A stretch of 64,000 bases of DNA from Roseiarcus sp963767245. GTDB taxonomy: Bacteria; Pseudomonadota; Alphaproteobacteria; Rhizobiales; Beijerinckiaceae. A program made the translations under genes and the position numbers. This document shows, in pieces, positions 48,978-64,000 of this stretch. The first letter of the stretch is position 1; every line of letters begins with the position of its first letter. The notes under the pieces are model-generated. The model saw nothing but the letters and a program-made list of their open reading frames with translations. It made no database searches and had not been told where the DNA came from. Where the stretch lies: assembly GCA_963767245.1 (NCBI GenBank), contig CAVYDG010000024.1, forward strand, positions 223,177-287,176, in the 5' to 3' direction.

Positions 48978-49594
48978 TTGAACCGCGCCTCCAGCGCTTC
49001 GACCGCGGCCTTGGTCAAGACCAGCTTCTCGCGCCGCATGATGTCGTAGACATTCACGCCCTGGATCGGCAGCACGTCGATCTCAGGCAGGTTGCGCGCC
49101 GCGGCGGCGAACTTTGCATGCGGCGCCGCGCCGTCGATGATGAGCGCATTCTTGAGCGCCGCCTTTTCGAACGTCGCCCGCAAGGTCTTGGTCTTGGCCT
49201 CTGCGACGTCGGCGCTTTCCCAGATCACGAGGCCGCCAGCGCGGACCTTGGCCGAAAGCGCGTGCTTGAGCGCCAGCGCCCGCACTTTCTTCGGCAGGTC
49301 ATGCGCATGGCCGCGCGCGACCGGACCCATGGCGCGTCCGCCGCCGCGGAACTGCGGCACCCGGGCCGAGCCGTGACGGGCGCCGCCGGTGCCCTTCTGT
49401 TTGTACATTTTCTTGCCGGTCCGGTGGATGTCGGCCCGCCCCAGAGTCTGATGGGTGCCTGCCTGGCGCTTGGCGAGCTGCCAGCGCACCATGCGCGCGA
49501 TCAGATCGGCGCGTGGCTCGAGCCCGAATACGGCGTCGCTCAGTTCGAGCGAGCCGGCGGCCGAGCCGTCGATCGACGTAATGTCGAATTTCAT
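48974..49594 (-). CDS. rplD: Ribosomal protein L4
   Basis: A 206-residue 23S-rRNA-binding protein; in E. coli it also represses its own operon. Seen: LSDAVFGLEPRADLIARMVR, TGKKMYKQKGTGGARHGSAR (the tunnel loop), RGGGRAMGPVARGHAHDLPK and the C-terminal IDVLPIQGVNVYDIMRREKL. The ATG at 49594 gives the standard length; the upstream open frame is rplC in another frame. Confidence 0.96.
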   Translation of the reverse strand: MKFDITSIDGSAAGSLELSDAVFGLEPRADLIARMVRWQLAKRQAGTHQTLGRADIHRTGKKMYKQKGTGGARHGSARVPQFRGGGRAMGPVARGHAHDLPKKVRALALKHALSAKVRAGGLVIWESADVAEAKTKTLRATFEKAALKNALIIDGAAPHAKFAAAARNLPEIDVLPIQGVNVYDIMRREKLVLTKAAVEALEARFK

Positions 49595-49599
49595 CGCCT

Positions 49600-50331
49600 C
49601 TACTCTCCCTTCGCCGCCTCGGCCGGCGGCGCGGCGGCCGCCGCGCCGGCGTGAACGCGGAACTTGCCGGGCATCGGCGCGTCCTTCGGCAGCGGCTTCT
49701 TCACCGCGTCGCGCACGGCGATCCACCCACCGGCGTGGCCCGGCACCGCGCCCTCGACCAGGATGAGCCCGCGCTCGACGTCAGTGCGCACCACCCGCAA
49801 ATTTTGCGTCGTCACTTTGTCGACGCCCATGTGGCCGGCCATCTTCTTGTTCTTCCAGGTCTTGCCGGGGTCCTGTCGGCCGCCGGTCGAGCCGATCGAA
49901 CGATGGGAGATCGACACGCCGTGGGTCGCGCGCAACCCGCCAAAGTTCCACCGCTTCATGCCGCCGGCGAAGCCCTTGCCGAGCGTCACGCCGGTGACGT
50001 CGACATATTGGCCCACAGTGAAATGATCAGCGGTGATCTCCGCCCCGACCGGAATCATCTTGTCCTCGGCGACGCGGAACTCGGCGAGCCGCATTTTCGG
50101 CTCGACATGGGCGACGGCGAACCGGCCGCGCTCGGCCTTCGACACGTTCTTGACCTTGGCCTTGCCGACGCCGAGTTGGAGCGCGGTGTAACCGTTCTTT
50201 TCCTGGGTGAGATGCGCAACCACTTGACAGCCCTCGACCTGAAGGACCGTGACCGGCACGTGGTCGCCCGCGTCGGTGAAGACGCGGGACATGCCCAGCT
50301 TCTTTGCAATGATGCCTGAACGCATTGGCAT
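49600..50331 (-). CDS. rplC: Ribosomal protein L3
   Basis: A 243-residue assembly-initiating protein. Seen: MRSGIIAKKLGMSRVFTDAG, VTVLQVEGCQVVAHLTQEKN, the signature GFAGGMKRWNFGGLRATHGV, and GSTGGRQDPGKTWKNKKMAG with the conserved modified-Gln site. The C-terminus has an Ala/Pro-rich tail (AGAAAAAPPAEAAKGE) of the kind common in alphaproteobacteria. Confidence 0.96.
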   Translation of the reverse strand: MPMRSGIIAKKLGMSRVFTDAGDHVPVTVLQVEGCQVVAHLTQEKNGYTALQLGVGKAKVKNVSKAERGRFAVAHVEPKMRLAEFRVAEDKMIPVGAEITADHFTVGQYVDVTGVTLGKGFAGGMKRWNFGGLRATHGVSISHRSIGSTGGRQDPGKTWKNKKMAGHMGVDKVTTQNLRVVRTDVERGLILVEGAVPGHAGGWIAVRDAVKKPLPKDAPMPGKFRVHAGAAAAAPPAEAAKGE

Positions 50332-50372
50332 TTATCCTTCGAGAGCGCCTTTGGGGCGCTCGTCAGATCCCC

Positions 50373-50681
<309 letters not shown>

Positions 50682-50718
50682 CTGTCAAATCCCTGCCGGC
50701 CCGGTCGGGTCGCAACGC

Positions 50719-51909
<1,191 letters not shown>

Positions 51910-51963
51910 AGCCGGACTCCTCTTCGTGGCCCTTCATTCGCGACGCGCTTCCTTAAGCGCGCC

Positions 51964-54040
51964 TCACTTGAATTTCTCGACGATCTCGGACGCGATGTTG
52001 CCCGGGACCTGCTCGTAATGGTCGAACTGCATGGTGAAGTTGGCGCGCCCCTGAGTGCCCGAGCGCAACTGGTTGACGTAGCCGAACATGTTGGACAGCG
52101 GCACCATGGCGTCGATGACGACCGCGTTGGCGCGCATGTCCTGACCCTGCACGTGCCCGCGCCGCGACAGGAGGTCGCCCATCACGAAGCCGGTGTGCTC
52201 CTCCGGAGTCACGACTTCCACTTTCATGATCGGCTCGAGCAGGACCGAGCCACCCTTCTGCAGGCCTTCGCGAAAGGCCGCGCGGGCGGCGATCTCGAAC
52301 GCCAGCGCCGATGAGTCGACGTCGTGGTAGGAGCCGTCGACCAGCGTCGCCTTGACGTCGACCACCGGGAAGCCCGCCAGCACGCCGGACGTCAGCACGC
52401 TGTTGACGCCCTTTTCGACGCCCGGAATGTATTCCTTCGGCACCGCGCCGCCGACGATCTTCGATTCGAACGACGAGCCCCCACCCGGCCCCGACGGCTC
52501 GAAGGTCATGACCACGCGCGCGAACTGCCCTGAGCCGCCCGACTGCTTCTTGTGGGTATAGTTGATCTCGCTCTTCTTGCTCAGCGTCTCGCGATAGGCG
52601 ACCTGCGGCGCGCCGATGTTGGCGTCGACCTTGTAGGTGCGCTTGAGGATGTCGACCTTGATGTCGAGGTGGAGTTCGCCCATCCCCTTGAGAATGGTCT
52701 GGCCAGACTCGGGGTCGGTCGACACCCGGAACGACGGGTCTTCGGCGGCGAGCTTCGACAGCGCGACGCCGAGCTTTTCCTGGTCGGCCTTCGATTTCGG
52801 CTCGATGGCGATCTCGATCACCGGGTCCGGGAACTCCATCTTTTCCAGGATCACAGGTTTCTGCATGTCGCACAGCGTATCGCCGGTGCGCGCATCCTTG
52901 AGGCCGGCGAGCGCGACAATGTCGCCTGCGAACGCCTCCTTGATGTCCTCGCGATTGTTGGCATGCATGAGCAGCATCCGGCCGACGCGCTCGCGCTTGT
53001 CCTTGGTCGAGTTCAAGACGGTCGAGCCGGATTCGATCTTGCCCGAATAGACACGGCAGAAGGTGATCGTGCCGACGAAGGGGTCGTCCATGATCTTGAA
53101 GGCGAGCATCGAGAACGGATCGGAGTCGATCGGCATGCGAACAACTTCCTTGCCGGAATTCATATCAACGCCCTTGATGCCGCCGCGATCGACCGGCGAG
53201 GGCAGATAATCGACGACCGCGTCGAGGAGCGGCTGCACGCCCTTGTTCTTGAACGCCGAGCCACACAGCACCGGCACGAACGCGATCTGCTTGACCGCCT
53301 TGCGGATGAGGCGCTTCAGCGTATCGACATCAGGCTCGTGACCGTCGAGATAGGCGGTCATTACGTCGTCGTCGAGTTCGACCGCGGTTTCGATCAGCGT
53401 ATGGCGGAATTCCTCGGCTTTCGCCTTGAGATCGGCGGGAATATCCTCGTCGTGGTACTTCGCGCCGAGACCCTCGTCGTCCCAGACGACCGCCTTCATC
53501 CGCAAAAGGTCAATCACGCCCTTGAAGCTCGAACTCTGAGCCGATCGGCAGCTGGATACAGACCGGACGGCCGCCGACCTTGGTCTTGATCTCGTCGACG
53601 CAGCGGGAGAAATCGGCCCCGATTTTGTCCATCTTGTTGACGAACACCACGCGCGGGACGCCGTATTTATCGGCCTGGCGCCAGACAGTCTCCGTCTGCG
53701 GCTCGACGCCCTGGTTGCCGTCAAGGACGCAGACCGCGCCGTCGAGCACTCGCAAGCTGCGCTCGACCTCGATGGTGAAGTCGACATGGCCGGGCGTGTC
53801 GATGATGTTGAGGCGCTTGTCTTGCCAGAAAGTCGTGGTCGCGGCCGAGGTGATGGTGATGCCGCGCTCCTGTTCCTGCTCCATCCAGTCCATGGTCGCA
53901 GCGCCGTCGTGCACCTCGCCGATCTTATGCGATTTGCCGGAATAATAGAGGATGCGCTCGGTGGTCGTCGTCTTCCCGGCATCGATGTGGGCCATGATGC
54001 CGAAGTTCCGATAGTCCTCGATAGCGTGGCTGCGCGCCAT
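51964..54040 (-). CDS. fusA: Elongation factor G, frame broken at 53532-53533
   Basis: A 691-residue translocation GTPase once one base is removed. Seen: AHIDAGKTTTTERILYYSGK, GAATMDWMEQEQERGITITS, DTPGHVDFTIEVERSLRVLD and NKMDKIGADFSRCVDEIKTK. At GGCTCAGAGTTCGAG the frame slips; reading TT as T gives GSESSFKGVIDLLRMKAVVW and the rest of domains II-V, including SGGSGQFARVVMTFEPS and the C-terminal GNIASEIVEKFK. The corrected length is normal. fusA is essential, so a sequencing or assembly insertion is the only reasonable reading unless a second copy exists. Sits between rpsG and tuf as usual. Confidence 0.95.
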
Positions 54041-54075
54041 GATCTCTTAATCCCGATTGCTTGGCCGACCGCCGC

Positions 54076-54546
54076 TTACCAGCGGTAGTGGGCGAAGGCA
54101 CGGTTGGCTTCCGCCATCCGATGGGTGTCCTCGCGCTTCTTGACTGCAGCGCCGCGATTGTTCGAGGCGTCCAGCAGCTCGGCCGACAGCCGATCGACCA
54201 TGGTCTTGTCGTTGCGGTCGCGCGCGGCGGTGATGATCCAGCGGATGGCCAGCGCCTGCCGGCGATCAGTGCGCACTTCGACCGGCACCTGGTAGGTCGC
54301 GCCGCCGACCCGGCGAGAGCGGACCTCGACCGACGGCGCCACATTCTCGAGCGCCTGCTTGAACACGGCGAGCGGGTCGGACTTCGCCTTGGCCTCGACG
54401 CTGTCCAGCGCGCCATAGACGATCGATTCGGCCACCGACTTCTTGCCCTCGTACATGATCGTGTTCATGAATTTCGCCACCACCACGTCGCCGTATTTGG
54501 CGTCCGGGATGATGTCGCGTTTCTCAGCACTGTGGCGGCGGGACAT
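54076..54546 (-). CDS. rpsG: Ribosomal protein S7
   Basis: A 156-residue primary 16S-head protein; in E. coli it is the str-operon translational repressor. Seen: MSRRHSAEKRDIIPDAKYGD, VAKFMNTIMYEGKKSVAESI, NVAPSVEVRSRRVGGATYQV and RWIITAARDRNDKTMVDRLS. Standard length. A 113-base spacer with a REP-like hairpin separates it from rpsL. Confidence 0.97.
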   Translation of the reverse strand: MSRRHSAEKRDIIPDAKYGDVVVAKFMNTIMYEGKKSVAESIVYGALDSVEAKAKSDPLAVFKQALENVAPSVEVRSRRVGGATYQVPVEVRTDRRQALAIRWIITAARDRNDKTMVDRLSAELLDASNNRGAAVKKREDTHRMAEANRAFAHYRW

Positions 54547-54569
54547 GGCCTAGTTCTCTCGCTCCGTCA

Positions 54570-54591
54570 TGGCCGGGCTTTGACCCGGCCA
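54570..54591. repeat. REP-like hairpin between rpsL and rpsG (TGGCCGGG / CCCGGCCA)
   Basis: An 8-base perfect stem with the loop CTTTGA, preceded by CTCCGTCA and followed by CGCATTG. It resembles the GTCATGGCCGGG-type extragenic repeat frequent in alphaproteobacteria. Inside an operon such a hairpin can mark an mRNA processing or stability site. Confidence 0.65.
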
Positions 54592-54659
54592 CGCATTGAA
54601 TTACATCGACGATCGGGTCTCGCATCGCTCGCCCGGGGATAACCTTCGCTTCGCTCAGG

Positions 54660-55031
54660 TCACTTCGGACGCTTCGCGCCATATTTCGACCGGCGCTGCT
54701 TGCGGTCCTTGACCCCTTGGGTGTCGAGCACGCCGCGCAGGATGTGATAGCGCACGCCGGGCAGGTCCTTGACGCGGCCGCCGCGGATCATGACCACCGA
54801 ATGCTCCTGCAGATTGTGGCCTTCGCCCGGGATGTAGCCGATGACCTCGAAGCCGTTGGTCAGCCGCACCTTGGCGACCTTGCGCAGAGCCGAATTCGGC
54901 TTCTTCGGCGTCGTCGTATAGACGCGGGTGCATACGCCGCGTTTCTGCGGGCTCGCCTGCAGATGGCGGGCTTTCTCGCGGTAGGTCTTCGGTTGCCGCG
55001 GCTTGCGGATCAACTGGCTAATCGTCGGCAT
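54660..55031 (-). CDS. rpsL: Ribosomal protein S12
   Basis: A 123-residue decoding-centre protein. Seen: MPTISQLIRKPRQPKTYREK, RGVCTRVYTTTPKKPNSALR, EGHNLQEHSVVMIRGGRVKD and LPGVRYHILRGVLDTQGVKD. The two Lys residues that change in streptomycin-resistant mutants (PKKPNS and GRVKDLPG) are both wild type. First gene of the str operon on this strand, about 320 bases behind the candidate promoter. Confidence 0.97.
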   Translation of the reverse strand: MPTISQLIRKPRQPKTYREKARHLQASPQKRGVCTRVYTTTPKKPNSALRKVAKVRLTNGFEVIGYIPGEGHNLQEHSVVMIRGGRVKDLPGVRYHILRGVLDTQGVKDRKQRRSKYGAKRPK

Positions 55032-55238
55032 GTCGGCCCTAAACTTCTCTCATGTCCAGCATCCGGCGAACGACGCCGGACAAGAAAATCCAATTCAGTC
55101 CCCCTACGAAACTCTGCCCGCGAAGCCGATGCGGCTACGCGCGAAACAGACAGCGCCCATCAAACCCGCGTGGGGCTTTGGGCGCCGCCGAAAGCAGAGG
55201 ATCACGCAGCTTGAGGCCCGCGATCTTGCGAAACAGAA

Positions 55239-55256
55239 CCGGCCCCTGAGGGCCGG
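55239..55256 (-). promoter_or_regulatory. Leader hairpin upstream of rpsL, attenuator-like
   Basis: On the minus strand CCGGCCC-TCAG-GGGCCGG forms a 7-base perfect stem with a 4-base loop, followed by TTCTGTTTCG. It lies about 100 bases after the expected transcript start and 210 before rpsL. The weak T-rich tail makes an attenuator possible. The rest of the gap 55032-55584 holds no gene I can support. Confidence 0.4.
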
Positions 55257-55356
55257 CATGGCTCGTCTTCGATAGGATCGTCAGCGTTTAGAGCCGTTGG
55301 GTATCAGACGCGGCGTCCGATACAGCGAAGCTCTACGGCCTGCCGAAAGCGCGCAG

Positions 55357-55385
55357 AACATATTCAAGCGCTCAACGCGCGTCAA
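55357..55385 (-). promoter_or_regulatory. Candidate promoter of the str operon (rpsL-rpsG-fusA-tuf)
   Basis: On the minus strand TTGACG (55380-55385), a 17-base spacer and TATGTT (55357-55362) form a good sigma70-like promoter. It points to rpsL with a leader of about 320 bases. Confidence 0.6.
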
Positions 55386-55584
55386 CCCCTTTGCGCTGTC
55401 ATAATCGCCGCCGCAGCGAAATTTGCGGGTCCGGCCGCGCGGCCGAGGCGCTGTCGCCCGCGCTCGGACTTTCGGTTCGGCAAATTGCCCCGAGACAGTC
55501 ACACGGGAGCCTCGATTCGAGAACAGACCGTTCCCAGTCTGGCAGCGGCGGCGTTCGGCGGCCGGCTGAAGCCATCCGGAGTCC

Positions 55585-56853
55585 GTGAAGATAATGAAGG
55601 CGACGCGAAGGAGTGTTCTGGCTCTCGCCGCAGGCGCCGCCGCGTTTGGCGCTCGGCCGGCGGGCGCGGTGTCCTTAAGCGAGTCCGACGCGCTCCACGC
55701 TGGCGGCAATACCGCCAACTTCGACCAGGTCTGGGAATTGGCGCGCGACCGCTTCTACGACCCGAGCCTGCATGGCCTCGACTGGGAGAAAGTCAAAACG
55801 CGCTACCGTGCGCAGGCGATCGCTGCCCACTCGCGCGAGGAAGCGGCGGTGGCGATCAATGCGATGCTGGCGGAACTCGGCGCCTCCCACACGCACTATT
55901 ACACTTCCGACGAGCCGGCCTACTATCAGCTCGCCGACATTTTCTCCGGCGCGCTCGAGCATCGAGGCCTCGAACGAGTGTTCCCAAAAGGCGATGTGGC
56001 CTATCCGGGGATCGGAGCGTTCACCGAGATCGACGCCTCGGGCCGCACCTTCGTCACCGGCGTGATCGAGGGCGCCCCGGCGCAAGCCGCGCTTGTTGTC
56101 GGCGATGAAATCCTCTCGGTCGACGATCGCCCGTTTCGCCCGGTCGATTCCTTCCGCGGCAAGGTTGGCTCCCCGGTCTCACTCCAGATCCGCCGCGCGG
56201 CAGGCGCAGCGCCGATGATCATCAGCATAGCGCCTGCCGATCTTCACCCAGGCGAAATGTTCCTGCACGGCCTTGAGGCCAGCGCCCGCGTCATCGTCGC
56301 CGGCAACAATGCGCGCGTCGGCTACGTGCATGTCTGGTCCTATGCCAGCCGCCGGTATCAGTCCGCCCTCGAGGACCTCATCGGCGAGGGGGCGCTCAAG
56401 GACGCCGACGCGCTCATCTGGGATTTGCGCGGCGGATGGGGCGGCGCCCAGCCGCAGTATCTCGATCTGTTCAATCCGCGCTCGCCGACGATGCAGGTCA
56501 AGGATCGCGCCGGCGAAACCGGGCTCGTCGACGTCAAATGGCGCAAGCCCGTGGCGATGCTGATCAATCAGGGCACCCGCAGCGGCAAGGAGGTGCTCGC
56601 CTATGGGTTCAAGGAATACCGGCTCGGCGAATTGATCGGCCAGCGCACCGAAGGCGCCGTGCTCGCCGCGACCGCGTTCCTGATCGGCGACGACGGGCTG
56701 CTCCTGCTCGCGGTCGAGGACGTGCTGGTGGACGGCAAGCGCCTCGAAGGGGTCGGCGTCGAGCCGACGATCGAGGTCAAGTTCGATTCGCGCTACGCCG
56801 CCGGCGCCGATCCGCAGCTCGACCGGGCCGTCCAGGTGCTGGCGGGCAGCTAG
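55585..56853 (+). CDS. Exported S41-family (C-terminal processing/tricorn-like) serine peptidase
   Basis: A 422-residue exported peptidase. The leader (TRRSVLALAAGAAAFGA) is Tat or Sec type. PDZ-like strands occupy about residues 145-220 (VIEGAPAQAALVVGDEILSV). The S41 core (about 230-400) has VGYVHVWSYASRRYQSALED, IWDLRGGWGGAQPQYLDLF and the nucleophile region INQGTRSGKEVLAYGFKEYR. The Ctp-type GKG Lys is absent: GQRTEGAVLA stands in its place. This points to a non-Ctp S41 subgroup or a weak enzyme. The start is GTG at 55585 or ATG at 55594. It sits on the plus strand between the str operon and rpoC, which read the other way. Confidence 0.82.
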   Translation: MKIMKATRRSVLALAAGAAAFGARPAGAVSLSESDALHAGGNTANFDQVWELARDRFYDPSLHGLDWEKVKTRYRAQAIAAHSREEAAVAINAMLAELGASHTHYYTSDEPAYYQLADIFSGALEHRGLERVFPKGDVAYPGIGAFTEIDASGRTFVTGVIEGAPAQAALVVGDEILSVDDRPFRPVDSFRGKVGSPVSLQIRRAAGAAPMIISIAPADLHPGEMFLHGLEASARVIVAGNNARVGYVHVWSYASRRYQSALEDLIGEGALKDADALIWDLRGGWGGAQPQYLDLFNPRSPTMQVKDRAGETGLVDVKWRKPVAMLINQGTRSGKEVLAYGFKEYRLGELIGQRTEGAVLAATAFLIGDDGLLLLAVEDVLVDGKRLEGVGVEPTIEVKFDSRYAAGADPQLDRAVQVLAGS

Positions 56854-56857
56854 GCGT

Positions 56858-56881
56858 CCCTCTCCCGGAGGAGGGAGAGGG
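56858..56881. terminator. Bidirectional hairpin between S41 peptidase and rpoC
   Basis: CCCTCTCCC (56858-56866) and GGGAGAGGG (56873-56881) form a 9-base perfect stem with the loop GGAGGA, five bases after the peptidase stop and 28 before the rpoC stop. Convergent location fits a shared terminator. The purine-rich GGGAGAGGG pattern is also seen as a dispersed repeat in GC-rich genomes. Confidence 0.55.
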
Positions 56882-56909
56882 ATTCGCGTTTGCCCGCCAG
56901 AGTGCGCCG

Positions 56910-61169
<4,260 letters not shown>

Positions 61170-61298
61170 TGAAGTCTCCCGCGAAATCCGAAGAAAAATT
61201 GCCTCCGGACTCGCCTTGTTGGAACCGCGACCCGCAGCCAATCGGCCAACGGGCGACGAACGCCAAAACTCACCCGCGCCCGTCCACCGGGCCCGCGA

Positions 61299-64000
<2,702 letters not shown>

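Noticed and set aside
53510..53545. Programmed frameshift in fusA
   Set aside because: No slippery heptamer and no family precedent. The many similar one-base breaks elsewhere make an error far more likely.

Overview
The window is high-GC DNA from an alphaproteobacterium, most likely Hyphomicrobiales (Rhizobiales). The reasons are the gene order rpoB-rpoC-rpsL-rpsG-fusA-tuf followed by the S10/spc ribosomal cluster, a zinc-free 101-residue S14, a short-lid adenylate kinase next to secY, and an LdtR-type MarR regulator beside an L,D-transpeptidase. Genus cannot be fixed from the sequence alone. No rRNA, tRNA, CRISPR array or prophage was found.

Layout. 1-38 kb is a mosaic of short accessory and metabolic operons. 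It opens with oligopeptidase B (cut by the left edge), a HAD phosphatase, a small membrane protein, ketopantoate reductase and a Ca2+/H+ antiporter. Next is a translationally coupled operon (XRE-cupin regulator, GNAT, PDZ-7TM-GAF membrane sensor, haloacid dehalogenase). Then come a type-B carboxylesterase divergent from an ArsR/SRPBCC pair, an IS110 transposase with hairpin-rich flanking DNA, an MFS transporter, an acyl-CoA ligase and an AbrB/PIN toxin-antitoxin pair. Several regulator-plus-enzyme pairs follow (TetR/SDR, AraC/VOC-SRPBCC, LacI/PhyH, LysR/DoxX), then a luciferase-like oxidoreductase with a TIM-barrel partner, gltX, a CHASE2 adenylate cyclase with a FecR-like secreted partner, and ldt-ldtR-DUF6163-crotonase.

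38.9-64 kb is core translation and transcription machinery on the minus strand: rpoB (cut by the right edge), rpoC, rpsL to tuf, rpsJ to rplO, secY and adk. An S41-type protease lies on the opposite strand between rpoC and rpsL. After adk the usual rpsM-rpsK-rpoA-rplQ are absent and a crotonase-fold hydrolase follows directly.

Sequence quality. I count 17 apparent one-base frame breaks in 12 genes, 15 of them single-base insertions. Three hit genes that must work (fusA, gltX, rplF), and in each case one base restores the family sequence and length. I read these mostly as sequencing or assembly errors and annotate the genes as whole CDSs with the break position given. The MFS, LacI, PhyH and TIM-barrel genes could instead be decaying; that cannot be settled here.

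Most interesting leads: two regulators with apparently leaderless promoters and palindromes at the promoter; the PDZ-7TM-GAF sensor without an output domain; possible bridge RNA DNA next to the IS110 transposase; the rearrangement after adk; and the basic N-terminal extension of ribosomal protein L5.
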